A stretch of DNA of 64,000 nucleotides from Hawksworthiomyces lignivorus (lineage: Eukaryota; Ascomycota; Sordariomycetes; Ophiostomatales; Ophiostomataceae): the NCBI GenBank assembly GCA_002917075.1, contig NTMA01000046.1, positions 231,956 to 295,955 of the forward strand, read 5' to 3'. Shown piece by piece: positions 1 through 14,362 of this stretch; the first letter of the stretch is position 1, and every line of letters starts with the position of its first letter. A model generated the notes under the pieces. That model made no database searches. It was given only the letters and a program-made list of their open reading frames with translations, and was not told where the DNA came from. A program made the translations under genes and the position numbers.

Positions 1-2542
<2,542 letters not shown>

Positions 2543-5459
2543 ATGGAGGACAGCGCACAGGGGCTTGCTCTGCCGGCCACACTCGAGCCAATATCCCGGC
2601 CGAGCTCGACATCTACGCAGGCGTCGCTTGCGCAGCTGCCCGGGATCTCGGCCTTTGTAGCTGGCGTGGACGTGTCCGGCAAGAGCTCTCCCCAGCTAAA
2701 GTAAGTACCGCGATTGTCTGTCGTATCTTAGCCGGCTCCTACTATCGATAAGATTTTTTTTTTTTTTTTTTTTTTGCTCTGCCCTCTTTATCGTGGCACG
2801 GCTGGACTAACAGATCGGATCTTTGCTCCAATCTTACAGGCCTATTGCACCACCAGCTCCAGGACCAGCGACAGCAACAATAACGATGCCTCTGGCGGCG
2901 ACGTCTGCCGCGTTTTCAAATTCTTCGCCGGCGGCCACCTCAACCGGCGGCTCCAATGGCAACCTGGTAAGTTTTTTATTTTTTTATTTTATTTTATTTT
3001 ATTTTATTTTTTGCAGATGCATATTTTTTTCTACTTTTCGCCAAGCCCAATTAAAACCCGCGTTCATTTTTTTTTTTTTTTCCTTTTATTCTTACTTGCT
3101 ACATCCGACACACATGCGCGCGATCGATAACTGGATAACTGGGGACAAGGGACCCTTTTCCTTCCGCTAGCGCGCAGTGGTCCACCGCAACTTTTCCCAA
3201 GCCAGCAGGGCGGTGGTGGTTCCATTGTTTCTTTTATCGCTCTATCGCTCTATCGCTCTATCGCGTAAGAGAGATGTGAGGTGGTTGGAGGCAAATGCTT
3301 GAGCTGCGGCAAAAAAGAAAAAAAGACCCAAAAAGAAAAGACCAAGAAAGACCAAGAAACCGCAGGACCACCACCGCCGCTACTAATACCACTAAGCCTA
3401 CTACACTTCCACTACTACTATCTGCCCATCACTGCTACATATGTACAATCACCGCTACTGCCACTGCCGTTGCCTACCACTGTCACTACCACTGTTACTA
3501 CCACTGCCCCTACTACTACTACCGCTACCACTACCGCTGCCACTACTACTACCACTAACTACATCTGCACACTACCACCTCCTCCATTGATCCACTGATA
3601 TCATGATAGCCTCACCCCTCCCCAGTCTTCTTTCTTATCAACTTGCATTCACACCCGCCCCCGCTTTTTGCCTCTTCTTTTCTCTTCTCCCCCCAAAAAT
3701 AAAAAAAAATCTCAAATCTCCATTGTGTAATCTCATATCGGCACAGGCGATAAAGGATTTTCTGGCTTCCTTATCATCTGCTCGCCTATCCGCTCCCACC
3801 TCGGCTTCCTTATCCTAACCTCTGCCACCCTCCATCGAATTGAACCTCCATTCTTCTACAACATCACACTCTCAAAAGATCACTCCTTGGAGAGGCATTA
3901 ACATAGTCAATCATGATGGCAACTATGGCTAACCACGACCGCGAAATCACGCAGCCAATATGTCAAAATTGCGCAACATCGACAACCCCCCTGTGGCGGC
4001 GCGACGAGATGGGCTCCGTCCTGTGCAATGCCTGCGGCCTTTTCCTCAAGCTCCACGGCCGGCCACGGCCCATCTCCTTGAAGACCGACGTTATTAAGAG
4101 CCGCAACCGCGTAAAGACGTCTATGCGCCCGGACATGGCCATGAAGAAGAAGGTGAGCGCCGCCGAGATCCTGCTTATCTCTCCTTTCCCGGCCCCTTTT
4201 CCTACCCGCAGCGCACTAGCGCATATCTGCCCAATCTGACCATGTTTTGATCGCCGTTGCTGATGTGGATTGTTTTTTTCTTTGTTTTGCAGAACGCTGC
4301 CGCTGCCGCCGCTGCTGCCGCCGCCGCCGTCGTGGGCGGCGATCCGAATAGCGTCGTAGACCAGGCATACGCCGCGACGGCTGCGCTGACCGCGCGGCAC
4401 TCGGCGCACAAGGCGGCCAACGGCCACGTCGACGGCCACGACTCGCCCATGTCGGGCGTGGGGGCGCCGGGGCTGTACAGCGCACATGCTGGGGCGTCGT
4501 ACCCGCTGCTGGACGACGGCCAGTACCACCAGGCGTTTGGTGCCGGCGCCGGCCGCCCCGGGTCGCCGGGCGTCAACGGCGACCGCCTGGACGGCCTGCC
4601 GCCGAGCCAGGAGCAGCTGGTGGCCGTCAACGCGAGCCTCAAGACGCGCGTCGCCGAGCTCGAGGTCATCAACGACTTTATCAGCCGCCGCCTGAGCCAC
4701 CTGGAGCACGACACGAGCGGTGCCGGTGCTGGTGCTGGTGCTGGCGGCGCTGCTTCCGCTGCCGCAGCAGGAGGCGCGCAAGACGCTGGAACCGGTGCTG
4801 CGGCCGGCGGCGCCGACGCTGCCGCTGCCGCTGAGGCGCAGCTGCGCGCCCAGGTCGAGCTGCTGACCCAGTCCGAGGCCCAGCTCCGCGCCCAGCTCGA
4901 CGAGAGCCACCGCCGCGAGAACATGCTCAAGCGCCGCCTCGACGAGCTCGAGCTCGAGTGCAAGGAGGCCCAGGACGCCCTCGGCGCCTACGAGGGTGGT
5001 AGCCGCGCCAAGCGTCCGCGCCTCGACGAGCCGCTGTCTTCAGCGGCGACTGCCGGCGCCGACGCTCTCAGCGTTGCCGCTGCTGCTGCTGCGGCAGCGG
5101 CCGTCGCCGCCGCCGCCGCCGAGACCGTCGCTGACTCCATCGTCGCGCTGCCGGAAACGGTGCGAGACAAGAGCAGCAGCGGCGAGCCAGTCAAGGCCGA
5201 GCTGCCAGAGTCCGCGAGCGCCGCTACCGACGAGGCAGCAGCAGCCGCAGCCGCAGCTGCTGCCCTGAGCGCCGTGACCGAAGGCGACGGCGCTCCGGCC
5301 GCGCAGGAGACTGCGCCAGCCAAGGACGCACCAAACGGCACCGCCGCGGAAGAGGTGCTCGTCGCCCCAGAGCTCGTCGCCGAGGACGCCGCTGCTGCCG
5401 CTGCCATCGCGGCGGCGCCAGCAGCACCAGTCGACGGCCCATCGTCGCCCAAGCCATAG
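2543..5459 (+). CDS. areB: GATA transcription factor, AreB/ASD-4 (Gzf3) type, with C-terminal coiled coil
   Basis: A nitrogen-regulatory GATA factor of the class that opposes AreA. The proposed full-length form joins 2543-2700, 2840-2966, 3955-4152 and 4293-5459, giving 549 residues; all junctions are GT-AG and phases agree. The single zinc finger is C98-x2-C101-x17-C119-x2-C122, followed by the basic arm [17 protein letters not shown], which is specific to this subfamily. A leucine-rich coiled coil follows (EEQLVAVN-type heptads at about 4610-4960), and then alanine-rich low complexity. Exons 1-2 encode [13 protein letters not shown] and [12 protein letters not shown], which resemble the N-termini of Sordariomycete homologues. 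A second set of ATGs (3913, 3916, 3925) opens directly into the zinc-finger exon without using the 3954 acceptor, so a shorter isoform is likely; Aspergillus nidulans areB is known to make several N-terminal forms. Exons 1-2 are less certain than exons 3-4. Confidence 0.87.
2754..2775. repeat. Poly(T) tract in intron 1 of the GATA factor
   Basis: 22 consecutive T residues inside the intron 2701-2839. They probably serve as, or drifted from, the polypyrimidine tract. Confidence 0.9.
2977..3012. repeat. (ATTTT)n pentamer repeat in intron 2 of the GATA factor
   Basis: Tandem ATTTT units just downstream of the exon-2 donor at 2967. This is simple-sequence DNA inside the long 988-nt intron. Confidence 0.8.
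3235..3262. promoter_or_regulatory. Array of four GATA sites with 8-bp spacing
   Basis: The TATC core occurs at 3235, 3243, 3251 and 3259, in a tandem repeat of the octamer TCGCTCTA. Read on the minus strand each is CGATAG or CGATAA, matching the fungal HGATAR consensus. The array lies in intron 2, about 650 bp upstream of the internal ATGs of this GATA-factor gene. It is therefore well placed to control the short isoform, either by autoregulation or by AreA. Further GATA motifs surround it (for example a TATCGATA palindrome near 2744, CGATAA near 3125, TGATAG near 3604, CGATAA near 3749). Confidence 0.6.
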
Positions 5460-6721
5460 CCCGTGCTGGCCTAGTGCTTTTCTTTTCGCTTGAACCATCT
5501 TTTTCCTTTTTAGTACCTGCCCCCCCAATTTTTTTAATTGGCAACGAGTGATGACTCTATATCAGCCGAGCATCACATATAATCGGTCTGATGATCTTCT
5601 TTTTTTTTTTTTTTCATTTGATTTTTTATTTACCCTTTGGCGCACGAGAGAGAACCAGTCCCCTCGGCAAACTCGCTTTACGCTTTTGCCTCGAGTTTAA
5701 TTTTCTTATGTATTATACACACATTTCGAGTTTGGCTATGCCACGCGGTCGGTGTCTTTGCTTTATTTTTTATTTATTTTCGTCTGCCGCGTCTGCGCTT
5801 GCGTTCGTCGTCTGCTTTGTTCTCCGTTTTTGTTTTCTTTTCATGCGCGAGGATCGAGGATACCGCGGATCAGGGAATTACGACGCTTCCACATAGTTTA
5901 TTTATTTCCCCTTTCTTGCTGCTCATCCCCCAGCAGAGAGACAAGATGGGATGCGGGAAAGGGTGAGGTTGCTTATGTTGGGATGAATTGGAGCAGGAGC
6001 GTGTCTTTATTTTTTTGTTGCAACTCTTCACAGTTTTTTTTTTTCCTTGCGAGAGGGAGGATAGAAAAAAGAATACCTTTACCGGGGCCAAAAAAGGGGA
6101 GATCGTCTGTATTTACGTTTGCAGGGTGGCGGTCTGGTGGGCTACAAAGCCAGCCTCGAGCTTCTTTTAATGGCTATTCATATTAGTATTGATTGGGTTC
6201 TGCCAGCTTGGACTCCGGCGTGGGAGGCGGTAGAGAGAGGGAAATCGGCCACGGTGCGTGGTAATGCAAATGCGATTCGTCTTTTTCATTTCTTGCGCCA
6301 GCGAAGGCTGGCGATGGTGCTCTGCCTTACCATTTTATGCGTGCAGAATGCTGAGTCTAAGTGATGTTGGGTAGTATTTCGTATATAAAATAACTACACA
6401 TATGCAAAGCGCCTGAGATGAGTCGCGTCTATCTTTTTCCCAATGTCTATTCCCCAGGTCGTCCTGTCCACATGATTAATGCCACCTTTCCTGTTTTTGG
6501 TTTTTTGCTATCCACATGTCTTCCTTTGTCGTCGTGTGGGAGCTCCCATGTTTGTCACGGTGTCTTCCCAATGCTAAAATACTTCGTCTCGCCCGCACCC
6601 TTGTATCTTACAAAAGCGCTATCATGGGGGCAGCTCCTGTTGATTCCCATCCTTAGCCGATGCGGCATGAGGGGCATCCATTTCCGATTTTTGTCGGCTC
6701 TGGTTGGGCCGGGTGCTGCAG
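5460..6721. other. Tail-to-tail intergenic region
   Basis: Lies between the stop codons of the GATA factor (plus strand) and the Mit_KHE1 gene (minus strand), so it holds their 3' UTRs. It is T-rich with several homopolymer runs. No coding signal is seen. Confidence 0.7.
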
Positions 6722-7836
6722 CTACCGCTGTGACTCCTGCTTTTGCTTCTTCTCCTTTTCCCGGCTGGTCTCGATCTGCCAGATGGCTCGTTCCAGCTCG
6801 ACCTCCAGCGTGTGGGAGTCGAACGCTGCGGCGATGGCCTTGCTGCTGGCCGGGTGGGACAGCAGCAGCTTCTCTTCGTCCACGCCGTCCTTGGCGCCGT
6901 CCTTTTTCGTTTCTTGCTTGCCGAGCTCTTTCTCGTCTTCTACTTCGCTGACATGCGCCGATGGAGGTGCGGTGGAGGCCTGGGCAGCCCGCTCCTGCGC
7001 GTAGATGGCGTCGAGCTCCGGCGATGGCGTGTAGTCGAGCGAGCGTGGATGCTGGAGCAGGTACTGGATGTGCTTGCCGCCGGATATGGCGCGCCAGTGA
7101 GACCAGGCGCGATAGACAAGGTAGAAGAAAGGCAGGTTGGGGACTCTGCGCAGGTGGTTAGGTGGCTAAGAAAGGGATTGCAGAGCAGGAGGCGGAGAAG
7201 GCTTTTATCAAAGTGGGAATACGGGGAACAAGAAGAAGAAAGCTGCACATACAAGGGGATGATGGCGATCGGCGCCGTGATGGGCATGCCCACGAAGCAC
7301 CAGAACATCCGCCGGCGGTGCAGGGCCTCGCGCTCGGTGCTGAGCCGCTGCAGCACGCTGGTGACGTCAGCGGGGGGGATGATAGACGGCGGGAAGAGGA
7401 CCTCGATGGGCGTCAGAGCCGGCGGTGCTGTAGCGGCGGCGGCAGCAGCAGCGTCGTCTTTCTCTGTGGTCGTCTCTGGCGTCTTCTTGGCGTCTGCTGC
7501 CTCCTTTGCCTCCTTTGCCTCCGCGCGGGCGGCTGCCCCGAAGGCGGCCGCGATCTCGGCACGCCGCCGCGTCGACAGCGGCGGCACGGACTTGAGCCCC
7601 CACTCCTCAAAGGCGATGCGGCGCAGGCCTGCGTTGCCATAGGCGGTGACGCGCTGCTGCCAGCTGCCGGCGGGCTTCTTCTCCCAGTCGGCCCACAGCT
7701 TGGCGGCGCGCATCTGCGCCTTGTCCACCAGGGTCAGCTGCTGCTGCGCCGCCTGCTGGCCGCCGTGCGCCTCGGCGATCCGCTCGCAGTAGAGCAGCAC
7801 GCGCCGCGTGGAGACGGGGAGCAAAAAGATGCGCAT
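6722..7836 (-). CDS. Mit_KHE1 family: mitochondrial K+/H+ exchange-related protein
   Basis: Complement of join(6722-7145, 7253-7836), 335 residues. It belongs to the family of yeast YDL183C, linked to K+/H+ exchange across the inner mitochondrial membrane. The N-terminus MRIFLLPVSTRRVLLYCER and the later block FEEWGLKSVPPLS are family signatures. A hydrophobic segment spans the intron: FWCFVGMPITAPIAIIPL in exon 1, then VPNLPFFYLVYRAWSHW in exon 2. The intron (107 nt, GTATGT donor) sits at phase 2. An alanine-rich insertion (about residues 130-150) and an acidic/lysine-rich tail ending KKQKQESQR are poorly conserved. Transcribed divergently from SRF1 and convergently with the GATA factor. Confidence 0.86.
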
Positions 7837-9783
7837 GGTTGTGAGGGAGCTCTTTTTCCTTTTTTTTCTTTCTCTTGGTGTTATCCCGTATGTGGTGAGC
7901 TGCTTGCTAGTTCACCTTATGTGTGCAATCTGGATGCTGGGCTTTTCTCTGCCTGCAGCGGCGTGCCGTCTCATGCCCGAGCTAGCACGGAAAGCGCTGC
8001 CAACTTGCCTCAAAATTTGAGCAGTTCGAGCTTCCCTCCTTGACATACGATACGACAGGGATGGAGCTCGCAGCAAGCTCCAGCCGAAGGAAAAATCGCC
8101 CTCAAAAAAGAGGCAGACGTGTAGAGTGATCGTGACCTTCGATGCCCTGTGTGCAAGCCGGCTCAGTAGAATCTCACGGCAGCTTCTCCGAGCTGCTCTC
8201 CTTATTGTCTTGTGAGTTTCGCAGGCGTCCCTTTTTTTCTTTTCTTCCCTCCGTGTCGCCTAGAAATTTCCGCTCACCTAACCTCATCGTAAAAAGGTTT
8301 GGGGAGCTCGGATTGGCGCCGTTTCTGACAATGCGCTAAATCTGGCTGCAACTGCCCTGTCATTCCATCGCTGGCCAGAAATGCATGACGACATGTTGGC
8401 TGGCGGCGGCCTGTGAGTGGTCAATCTTGCTACTCTCTCCCTCTCCCAGGCAGCTTAGCCAGGACGGCTAGGCCAGGGGGTGGAAAATACAGCGAGCCAG
8501 CGCTCTCCCTGCGCTCTCTACGTGGACGCTCTCTATGCCTTACCAGCTTACTCCGAATCCTCAGGCATCGGCATCTTATTAATATTTCTGCATCTGTTAT
8601 GGACCAAAATTGTCCTGTATATACTCCGTACTTACGAGTGCCGGATATTAATCATTTTGCTTTTTAGTGTGTCTCTTACCTGCTCTTCTGATTCAGTCGT
8701 CCGGTTCCTCCAAAGCCAATAGTCAGCGCCATGCGGTCGTCTGCCTTCGGTTCTTCTGCTCGGATGCTACCATACCAAAAGCATAGTGCGACCGTCGTCG
8801 CTGCAGAGACAAATTGCCTTGCCGCCTGCCACGAAGGCCCTACCGGGATTTGCTTTGCATTCCACCCCCAGTGTGGATTATTCACTGTATTTTTTGCCTC
8901 GGTCGCCCTTCGCGATCTGGGGGGCTCAGAGTACCCGGCAGCCCATTATGCAATACGAATACGTCTGTTGGGACATAAGACGTACGAGTAATTGCAGCAC
9001 GATGGAGGCGTCTCCAAGTACTCCGTATTTCGTTCCTATCAGAACAGCTGCAGGTATTGTGGCTTTCTCCCTATGTAGGGGTGCGCCTATTCCAGCGTAT
9101 TACTGTTAGCCGCTGCCAATTGCGCAGTGGCTCTCCTGACAATAGATTCTGTGGACCACTGGCAGCCAACATATGAGAGCTCCTGTAGTACGGAATCGGC
9201 CTGGCGCTACCGAACCGCAGCTCTTGGTCCCGAGATTTCTTCTCACAGCCCCTGCTACTGTCATGGGGACCAAAGAATAGCTCTAACCAACTGCACGAGT
9301 CGTCGTCATGACATGCGAAAAAGTACAAAGTAACGTATCTTACAGTAGCAAAAAAAAAAAGCACCTTTTCTATCCACACGCTTTCCACTCTTGCAGAGAG
9401 CTAAGGCTTTCTTTTCTTTTTCCTCTCCCTTTCCCTTCCCGTTGCTGTTGTCTCTAATTTTTTTGTCCCTCTTTTCCTTTTCTTTTTGTTTATTTTTCTT
9501 TTCTTATTTGCCCTGTGTTTTGCGCCACAAGCTGTATTATTATTATTGTTATTATCGCTATCTTTCATCAATTTGTATTCGTCTCATCCTATCGTATTGC
9601 GTAGCCCGCTGGTGTCATCTGACCTCGCGAGTTGTTTATGCCGACTTTTCCGACTCCAACCGCCCGCCAGCCCTGACGTGAATTGCCTCACCTCTCCGAC
9701 CCGTCTCGATATCGCACCTACCGGCGGATGCTGCGCTCAGCAGCTCCTCTAGGCGTCGTCCGCTCTCGAACCATTCGGGCTCA
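7837..9783. other. Head-to-head intergenic region Mit_KHE1 / SRF1
   Basis: A bidirectional promoter region of 1.9 kb. It contains two exact TACTCCGTA nonamers (8622 and 9019) and a long pyrimidine-rich stretch (about 9400-9530) upstream of SRF1. No convincing ORF. Confidence 0.7.
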
Positions 9784-11414
9784 ATGGCGCCGGGGACCGT
9801 TAATACCATCCCTCGTACGTGGTCCCTCCGCGACAGCCGGATATCCCGCTTACTTCTCAAAAATTGCGCTTCCTAACCTCTAGTCTTTTTTGCATTACAG
9901 CATGGGTGATCCAGCGGCCACCGCAGTCTCTTCTCCCGCAGCACAACCATGCACCCTCGGACCCGCGCCACGGACGGGGCGCCTCGGACAGCTCCAGGGA
10001 CGAGCCGGACTACGACGATGACGAGAGTAACGAGAAGGCCTACGGCAGTGCGGACGGCGGCAGCAGCAAGGCGGTAAACGGAGCTGCGGCAGCAGCAGCA
10101 GCAGCAGCGAAAGAGAGGGGCCCGGAGAGGAAGCTCAGCCAGCGGCTGCACACCCTCTTTCGGCAAAAGGAAGGCCGGAAGTGGGACCACCTGCGGTCCT
10201 CGGAGCCCGTGATCGTGTCGCAGTTTCGCGTCGTCAGCGGGACGACGACGTCGTCGTCTGCCGCGCGGGAAGACGCCTACCAGGATGGGAGGAATAGGAG
10301 GAGGAGGAGGCCCGACGAAGAGGAAGGAGGCGGCGCAGGCGGAGGAGCAGGAGCAGGGGCTGGGGCAGGAGCAAGAGCAAGAGCAGGGAGACTCGAACGG
10401 ATAATGAGCGAGGAGGCGGCATCCTCCTCTGTCTCGCCGACCGCCCTCTCCCGCCATCCCTCGCCGGCCGACGCAACCGGCGCTGTCGGCCCAGCAGCAG
10501 CAGCTTCCTCCTCGTCGTTGACGGCGACGGCGGTGGCGGCAGCGGCGGCGAAGTCGGAAGCCGCCGCCACGGCCCGGCACCCCTGGTGGTACAACCCGGA
10601 GACGCAGTGGCGGTCGTTTATCGAGTCCTCGCGCTACCCGCACATGCCCAACGAGAAGTCGGAGATCATCGACGACGCGGCGTTTGACAGCCTGAACCCG
10701 GACTTTGGCTACCACCACCGCCACCTGCCGCCCGGCAGCGGCAACGGCGGCCCGTCGTTCCCGCTGATGCCGAAGCCCGGCGAGGGCGTGCATCACATCT
10801 TTGTGTACCGCGACAGCCGCGGCCGGTACCGGCCCAAGTACCTGGCCGACAAGGCTTTTTACAAGCACGTCTGGTACGTCCTGCTGCACCACCCGCTGGG
10901 CCCGCTGGCCTGCCGCCTGACGGTGCTGTCGACGTCCATCGTCGCGCTGGTGCTGGCCGCCACCATCTTCCGGCGCGAGCAGCTCTGGTCCGTGGGCAGC
11001 CTGGGCACGGCCGCTACTAGTGATGGCGGCGCCGACGCCCTCACCGGCGTCGGCAGCCCCATGTGGCTGGCCGACCGGCGCCAGGAGCGCACGCAGATCA
11101 TCGTGGCCATCGTCGTCGACGTCGTCGCCGTGCCCTACATCGGCTACATCACCGTCGACGACTACACGGGCAAGCCGCTGGGCCTGCGCCCCACGTCGCA
11201 GCGCATCCGCCTGCTGCTGTCGGACCTCTTCTTCATCATCTTCAAGTCCGCCAGCACCGCCCTCGGCTTCGAGGCCATGATCTACTTCACCTCCGGCGGC
11301 AGCCAGGGCCTGCTGCGCGCCCTCGGCGCCTTTGAGCTCATCGGCCTCATCTCGTGGGCGCTGACCCTCACCATCAACGTGTTCCGCGAGATCGAGCGCC
11401 TGGGCGGCAAGTGA
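9784..11414 (+). CDS. SRF1: SRF1-like regulator of phospholipase D (four-TM membrane protein)
   Basis: Join(9784-9814, 9901-11414), 514 residues. Yeast Srf1 is a membrane protein that regulates phospholipase D (Spo14). The C-terminal third has four hydrophobic segments at about residues 346-366, 410-430, 453-477 and 484-507, ending VFREIERLGGK. Before them lie the conserved block WWYNPETQWRSFIESSRYP and a segment beginning MPNEKSEIIDD. The first ~270 residues are low complexity (Ala-, Gly-, Ser-rich). The start is inferred: a 31-nt first exon reading MAPGTVNTIP, GTACGT donor at 9815, CTAAC branch near 9874 and acceptor at 9900, producing PPWV at the junction. The ATG at 9902 is out of frame. 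Gene identity is good; the short first exon is less sure. Confidence 0.8.
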
Positions 11415-13194
11415 GGGCCTCCCAGCGAGCCGGAGGGACAGGTCTGAAGTCGTCTTCTTTTTCGGAACAGAGAAGCTGCAGAAGAAGAGGAATGTTCTCC
11501 TCTTTCTCTCTCTCTCTTTCTCTCGCGTACTATCTCTCTCTCTCAGACACACCCCCTCTCTCTCTTTGGCCATTGCAAACGAAAGCATACTGGGCTGGGC
11601 TGGGGATAGACATCTATGCATATTTGCTTGTACATATACACATGTACATTACAGTTTTTCTTTTTAGATACCCTCGTTTTACTGTGCAGGTTAGGAATCC
11701 ACAGCATTAGAAAACATCTGCAAAGTACAGATCCTTTCGACGTAATAGTATGTGTGCAGCTGCAGACTAGTGTGCTGTATCGCCGTGTTGTAGAAGCGAT
11801 ATTTGTCAGGCGCTATTTTTTTCAGAGCGAGGCCGACAGACGCGAAGCAGAACTCTCCACCGGAGGGTTTCCACCTTGTGTACATGACGAAGTGGGCAAA
11901 CGGCGACAAGAAGAAACCTCGCTGACCACCCCGAAACGGTGTGCCGGGTAGGCTCCACAAAAATGGCACCCAGCGTGCTATCGTCAAAAGGAACTTGCCG
12001 CGTCCCCTACTCCGTCGGCTGAGGAAGAAATGAAATGTCCGCCTTTTGGATCTTCTCACCCTCTGTGTAGACGCCAGCAACCATGCTGGGTAGCCTGGGA
12101 GTCTGGGCACACAGTACTCTCAGGCTTATGGAAAAACACCGCACTTAGCTCTATTTATTTGGGGTAAGAAAAGAAACAGGTCGATTCTCTATAATACCCC
12201 AGATATTTAGTCAACGGATGTTAGTCCCAAAGAGGGAAAGGTACGACCTGATCAGGGCACACAAGCCAAGGTTAGGGGGCCAAAGAGATCTCTTTTTGGG
12301 GGCAGTTTCCGAGGTCTGGGTCAAGGGCGTTAGCTGGTTTTAGGACGGCGCTGTAGCATTCAGCGGCAGACGTCGCATGCATTTTGTATGTACTCCGTAG
12401 TCGTAGTCGTACTTTGCGGTTTGTGTGAGAAATATGAGAAACAGGCTGAGCTCAGCATGGGACGGGGAGCGGAAGCCAATCTCGCTCGCGTGTTGTTCTC
12501 GTATGCTTATATATTACTAGACAGGGTTGCACACGCTCACGCCCGCGCACATGCTAGATGCGATCTCATGTGCTCTAAGAAGCGGTCTCCGGCGAGTTGT
12601 TTCCCAGCAAGGAAAAGTAGAGAAGTAGGCTCGTTCCTACTTGTGCCGACCAGGGCTCTTCCTTCATGCATCTGGCACCGAAGCGAGCGTCTCGCATAGG
12701 GATTGAAAAAAAGAGGCATCTTGCTAACCAGCCGTGCAGGACAGCAGTGCAGGTTCGCTAATGCGTCTCACGCTGTCCAGCAGCAACGGTTTTCTTTCTC
12801 TCTCTCTCTCTCATTTTTTTTCCTTTTTGATGCAGCAAGGATCCTTCATTTTGTTACTCGTGTAGAGCCATGTACAAATACGGGAGTACCAGTATAAGTA
12901 TAGATTTTCGGAGGCACGGAGTTTTCACTATTTGGCAGGCAGCGAAACGAAATAATAACACCAAATCACATGGAAATTTGTCGCCCGTAGCTTTTGCGAA
13001 TTTGACGCTAATCAAAAAAGAGCGCCACATTCTCTCCTCTTTGGTCCAGTTTTGTGTGTCCGCCTGTGTCCGCCCCTCTCTCCGTCTCCTTCTCTTTCCT
13101 TCTTGCCTCGTCTCTTCTGCTCTTGCCCTGCTCTCCACCCCTCCACTTCTCGCGTTCGCACCTGCCTTAGGAGACACCGTTCGAGGCCGCGAGT

Positions 13195-13231
<37 letters not shown>

Positions 13232-14362
13232 NNNNNNNNNNTCCCCTCCTTCCCCTTCTCCCCCAGGTAACTACGTCAAGTGCGAAAACTCCGTAACTCG
13301 AACTGGTGCCCGGTGGCTCCTGCAATAATTTCTTGCTCCGTAATAGTCTTTTTTTGTCGAGACCTCCAACTACCTAAAGAGACAAAGGTGACCCACCCCC
13401 AATCCATCCGTTTACTAGTAATACTGCTTAAACTCGCGCTGTTGAAGGTATCTATCTGGCTTCCTCTTTTCCTTTCCCTAACTTCATAGACCGCTCGCCG
13501 TCTTTGCCGCAACCCAATTTTTTTTAATATTCTTTTCTCCGTTGACTTTTACGAACTGCCGCCGTAGACATACTGCTTCTCATCTATCGTTTTGCCATCC
13601 CTACGACTCCCTGACCAGCACAAGGTATCTCTCATCGACCTTCTTCTTTGGCCAGCGTTGAGCTTCTCCACTTCTTCATTCATCTTCTAGAAATCCCTCC
13701 TCGTTCCTATACCTTCTTCTACTCTCTCTCTCTCTTTCTTTCTCTGTCACTCGTCTGCCTTTGTCTTTACTTCTCCTTGTGCTCCTCCCGTCAGACACGT
13801 CGACGTCGAACCATCACGCGTCAGCGGTTGTCTACCAACATCTGCTGTAGCCTTCCTTGCAGTGCTGGTCTTCAACAAGTCTTGGGTTTCTGCCGGGCTA
13901 CTATCACCAGTCTGGTTCGCTCGTGGTTGAAAGGGGTATGAAGAATCGGAGTCGGATGCGCACTGGGACGAGAGACATAAAAAAGGAATATACGGGCAAC
14001 AAATACCACGGCAATTTGCAAATTCTCCGACTTTTCTTGGCTCAGGTCTGGCACCAAAAGTGAAAAAGCAGTAAAATCAGTCATTTATTACGCCTCACAC
14101 GGTCATCCGCCCTGTCGAGAACTTTCCCGCGCATGGCAATTTGACCCCCCTCTGCACTCGGATTCTGGTCCTCATTTTTGGCACTCCGCGCGCTTCTTCT
14201 GCAAGGTGCATCGCTTCTTCTGGACCCTCGCGATCGCACACGAGCCGACATTCGCTTAGGTGTGGAGACAAGAGCAGCTGACTCTCAGCTTCTTCTTGCA
14301 CCTTTTCCTTTTCAGAGCGACCTGTTCAAAGGAAGACAAACCTTCCCCCTAGTCTTCCCACC
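11415..14362. other. Intergenic region and long CTF1 leader
   Basis: 2.9 kb between SRF1 and CTF1, both plus strand. It holds (CT)n tracts near 11500-11550, 12797-12813 and 13730, one exact TACTCCGTA at 12391, ACTCCGTA near 13289, and an assembly gap at 13232-13241 in a poly(C) run. The pyrimidine-rich part from about 13500 is typical of a fungal promoter and leader. No gene recognised. Confidence 0.65.
13196..13241. other. Poly(C) tract followed by a 10-N assembly gap
   Basis: 36 C residues run straight into ten N. The true length is unknown, so any measured spacing across this point is unreliable. Confidence 0.98.

Noticed and set aside
9902..9904. ATG at 9902 as the SRF1 start
   Set aside because: It is out of frame with the conserved SRF1 sequence. 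A short upstream exon with a good donor, branch site and acceptor gives the right frame.
9873..11621. 582-codon minus-strand ORF opposite SRF1, and similar long antisense ORFs over other GC-rich genes
   Set aside because: These are shadows of GC-rich coding sequence on the other strand; the plus-strand product has conserved membrane segments.
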